Of a DNA stretch of 64,000 nucleotides, positions 60,652 to 64,000 are shown one piece after another. The notes beneath the pieces are model-generated. The model searched no databases. It was not told the DNA's origin and was given only the letters and a program-made list of their open reading frames with translations. How positions within the stretch are numbered: position 1 is the first letter of the stretch; every line of letters begins with the position of its first letter. A program made the translations under genes and the position numbers. Where the stretch lies: positions 868,001 to 932,000 of the forward strand of contig OZ234501.1 in NCBI GenBank assembly GCA_965153455.1, given 5' to 3'. The DNA is from Sphagnum compactum (Eukaryota > Bryophyta > Sphagnopsida > Sphagnales).

Positions 60652-61819
60652 TCGGTGGGTCTTAGTGAGCCTTAAAATCATCTGCAATGCTTACAGGTAG
60701 TTCAATCCTAAAAAAAGAACGAAATGCTTGTAAATAAATTTAAAGGTATGAAGAAAGTCCATAAGTTTGTTTCACTCACAAAACCCTATCCTTTTTTGTG
60801 AGTTATTAAGAAAGTACAAATTGAAATATATTTCAATTATGGCAAACCTAGTTACCACAAAAATACCAAATGTCAACCTTTGGGTTGTAATACACTTACA
60901 CTGCCATCCAAAACTAAAGTATGAATACTCATGACCTTTTCGATTCCTTCATACATGTACAACCAACTTGTAGCCATTTTGTAAAAAATCACAAAGTTAC
61001 TTAAACATAAATAAAATAAAATTCAAAATGATGGTCAATTCTGAAGGATTTTTTGCAAGTATTCATCAATCTATGAAACATACTTATATCCTTTTAAAAT
61101 TTTGAAGCCATCAGAATATTTATAATGTGTGTTTTTTCTGAACCTAAACATCAAGCACATGGGGCAATAGGACTAGTTCAATCAAAATACAAGAATGAAT
61201 TCAATTAGGGCCTCTTCTTAAATTAGTAAAAACTTGACACCCATTTGGGAATAACTCATACGTATATTAATTTGCTCACACCTCTATTTGTTCACTCATG
61301 ATTTTGGTGGTTAACTAGGTGGTTGAAAGATACAAAGCTATTACATTGTTGCGATCTTGCCTTCCACAAGTGCTTCCAAGTGAAAGATCTATGGATATCA
61401 TGATTTGCCATTCCAAGATATGCATTTTGGTACTGAACATCATCTTCAAATTGTTCTTATAAACCCTGGTAATCCAATGTCCTTCAATGTTCAACCTTGC
61501 ACTCCAAAAAACCCAATGTTGTTGGAACCACACCTAATTTACACCTTCCACATTCCAAAACTTGGACACTTGTTGACTTCATGCTAATGTGTACAAAGAT
61601 GTCAACCACAACTAAAGGAGTCATAAGTAATATACCATAGCTAACAGTTGTTGGAGATATGTTTTCAATCCTAAAATAATATTTCTTTGTGATTGTTCTG
61701 TTCTAGCATTTGAATGCATGCATCTACCAACCGTGTGAAGTTGGTAATAAATTGACCTAAGGCCTTTAGTCCCATCCATCAACCCAACTCTTCATCACCA
61801 GTGATGTTTTTCAATTCTA
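60652..61819. other. Spacer without recognisable genes
   Basis: AT-rich to 61,300, then mixed sequence with short ORFs on both strands (about 61,315-61,590) that match nothing I know. Confidence 0.5.
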
Positions 61820-63032
61820 GCATGGCCTGTGCATGTCTGATGGGTTGTAACGCCAAATGGCCCAAAGAAAAATTCGGTATCATTCACCTTGAATCTGACC
61901 CAGGTAATCAACGGCATACCTTATTTCATGCAATGGGACATTGCCTAATGTTTGCTCGTTGTGCAAAAGGTGGCACTTGGGACAATTGTCAGGTGAGTGG
62001 GGAATGGAATTATGGCAATTTGCCCTAGGATGTAGTCCAAGACATTTGAAGCATTGATAACCATCTAATAATAATGGACAATTTGACTTGGGTGACACAT
62101 GTTTCCATCACTGCCATAAACACAACATAGGAGACAATTGGGTTCATTAGTAGCAACAAATTGATGAAAATTCATCAAGGATGTAAGATCCTCATTCATG
62201 AAAGAGGTGAACATTGTTGCATGCACCCTAAGCATCGATAATGGCAAGGGTGGTTGTAGTGACACCATATGTGATTGTTGTAGATAATTGTCGCACAATT
62301 GTGCGGCTGGAATTAGGTTGCACCATTGGGATTGACCATCAACAACTAAATGAAAATTGTGATTTCGACAATTTTCCATGTCCATGATCCAAGCATTGGC
62401 TTTAGCAAAGGATGAATCGATGTGAATAGCTTCAACTCTTGATTTCGTATTATCACACAGCTAATACCAGGTTGACCATCATGAGCAAGTCGGCTCGACT
62501 CTTGGTGTAGAGCAATAAAAGATCTAAAAGATCCATAATGAATGACAAGTTTGACAGATGGATAGTTCTACCCACACCCAATGACCCTAGTGGCCACCAT
62601 AACATGCGCTTCACCCAAAAACCATGACTGTAACTGCATCTTCTTAGTGTCTTCATCTAGATGGGCATGAAGATGAACAGACCTTACGCATGTCACATTA
62701 TTGGCACTAGATATCACTCATTCAATAGACTATGTGTTAAACAATATATAATTGCCTTATTAGTCTCAGAAAGATACATTGCAATCCCATTCGATGAATT
62801 ATTTAATGATTTCATCATCCACATCAACCACTTCATCGACAACATACCCAATCAACAGGAAAATCCATCAAATATGCTATCACATAACTGTGAGCCATAC
62901 CGACATAACCATGTCTGATAGTCTCAAATTTTAAAAGTTACATCAAGGATATTTGGGTGCGGTAAAGTTATTAGGGGTTTTTAGCAACTTCATGTACGAA
63001 TGAGGAATCATGAATGTGCATGGTTGCGTGGG
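61820..63032 (-). pseudogene. Second OrsD/RecQ-helicase copy, internally deleted
   Basis: The minus strand from 63,032 to about 62,890 aligns with 20,740-20,890 of the first copy (aaccatgc, atgaagttgctaaaaacccc, atggctcaca). From about 62,857 downward it aligns with the helicase from 41,190 on: ttgattgggtatgttgtcgatgaag, then the motif V region, and the C-terminal segment LHLVVDGQSQWCNLIPA. Some 4 kb of intervening gene, including Walker A and DEAH, is absent. Beyond the end of the first copy it adds a Cys/His-rich tail (NEPNCLLCCVYG, HSPDNCPKCHLLH) that may be a zinc-binding C-terminus of the intact gene. Several stops and frame changes. Dead copy. Confidence 0.7.
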
Positions 63033-64000
63033 TGTTAACAAATAGGAGATCTACTCAAGTGCAAACATAAAACTTTATTGAGAGGAAACTATAACACGAT
63101 GCTCACAACACAAAACACAAAATCAAGAACTCCTCAAGGTTTTTATCATAAGAAATACACAAATTTGTGTAATGAAGAAAAGAGCGCCAAACCATCAACA
63201 CTAAGGTATTTAACTACAAGACCACACCACAAATAACCAAACTAAAATAAGTAAAGAAAGTAGTTCAACCTTGTGGAATTAACCTAGTTACTTTCTTACT
63301 CTAGTAACTAAAGAAACCTAACTAGTTGAGCTTGAATTCTCAACACTCCCCCTCAAGCTCAAATCCATTTCTAGTACACCAAGCATTTTTCGAAACTTCT
63401 TTAGCTTATCTGTACCTAAAGCCTTTGTGAAAATGTCAACAACATGATCTTCAGTACTGACATGAATAAGGTCAATTTTTTTTGCTACAACTTTTTCTCT
63501 AATAAAGTGGTAGTGCACCTCAATGTGCTATATCCTAGCATGATAGACCGGGTTGTTAGCAAGTAATATGCTACTGATGTTATCACAATAAATGACAACA
63601 GTAGCATCCACTAATTGTCCAAAATCTGAGAGTAGTTTTTGTAACCAAACTACTTCACATGTAGCAATTGCTGCACCTCTGTATTCTGCCTCCGTGCTTG
63701 ATAATGCAACTGTTGGTTGTTTTTTACTGCTCCAACTAATAGCACCACTTCCAAAAGAAAACATGAAACCACTAGTTGATCTTCTATTTGAAACATTGCC
63801 AACCCAATCAGCATCCATGTATCCATGTACTTGTAACTGGCTCTTGGCTTCATAGAAAATTCCATAATGCAAAGTATGTTTTATGTACCTCAGTATGCAC
63901 CTCACTGCATCCAAATGTGGCTTTCGTGGTGTTTGCATGAATTGACTCACCACTCTAACTGCATAACTCAAATCTGGCCTTGTGATGGTCATGTAAATCA
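63033..64000 (-). mobile_element. Second copia element, 3' end only in window
   Basis: The LTR at 63,033-63,345 (tgttaaca to ctcaaca) is close to the LTRs at 41,812 and 47,542. It is followed by the same polypurine tract and the RNase H end of pol. The left flank five-mer is gtggg; the partner lies beyond the window. It is inserted in the OrsD/RecQ copy at 61.8-63.03 kb. Confidence 0.92.
63318..64000 (-). pseudogene. Copia RNase H domain, partial
   Basis: The frame 63,528-63,992 reads SQFMQTPRKPHLDAVRCIL, GYMDADWVG (Asp), STEAEYRGAA (Glu) and YCDNISS (Asp). It is better preserved than its counterpart at 42.1-42.8 kb. A TAG at 63,528-63,530 interrupts it before HYHFIREKV and VVDIFTKALG. Most of pol is outside the window. 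Confidence 0.9.

Overview
Nuclear DNA of a land plant with a large, repeat-rich genome. The grounds are Ty1/copia and Ty3/gypsy elements primed from initiator-tRNA-Met sites, solo LTRs, nested insertions, AT-rich spacers and no intact cellular gene in 64 kb. I cannot name the species; a gymnosperm or a seed-free plant is my guess. There is nothing prokaryotic here.

Layout. 1-8.4 kb is AT-rich spacer. 8.4-10.0 kb is a 232-bp satellite, about seven monomers. 10.0-18.3 kb is spacer with a long polypurine stretch. 18.36-48.09 kb is one old locus opened up by nested insertions. Its base is a decayed gene of the kind known from fungi: an OrsD-type zinc-finger N-terminus, a long middle region and a RecQ-like helicase. 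An 0.9-kb LTR ('X', 22,101-39,566) split this gene. A composite element ('A', 22,484-39,037, 2.85-kb LTRs) split X, and A itself received another X solo LTR, an inverted A solo LTR and a piece of gypsy integrase. Removing X and one copy of its target duplication rejoins the helicase gene in frame, which supports the nesting. A copia element (41,812-47,854, TSD AACTT) sits just downstream in the same gene family.

48.67-56.72 kb is a structurally complete but mutated Ty3/gypsy element on the minus strand, with LTRs about 4% apart, an intact gag ORF, an unexplained ORF ahead of gag, and pol broken by seven stops and one frameshift. 57.3-60.65 kb is a foldback structure with 0.3-kb arms made of 23-bp repeats; another A solo LTR lies in its loop (TSD GGCTA). 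61.8-63.03 kb is a second, internally deleted zinc-finger/helicase copy on the minus strand, again with a copia element inserted in it, which runs off the window end.

The points most worth a second look are the multicopy fungal-type OrsD/RecQ gene family in a plant genome, and the 201-codon ORF held co-linear in all four A LTRs (intact at 38,105-38,710). No host gene network can be read here; the window is a record of layered insertions.
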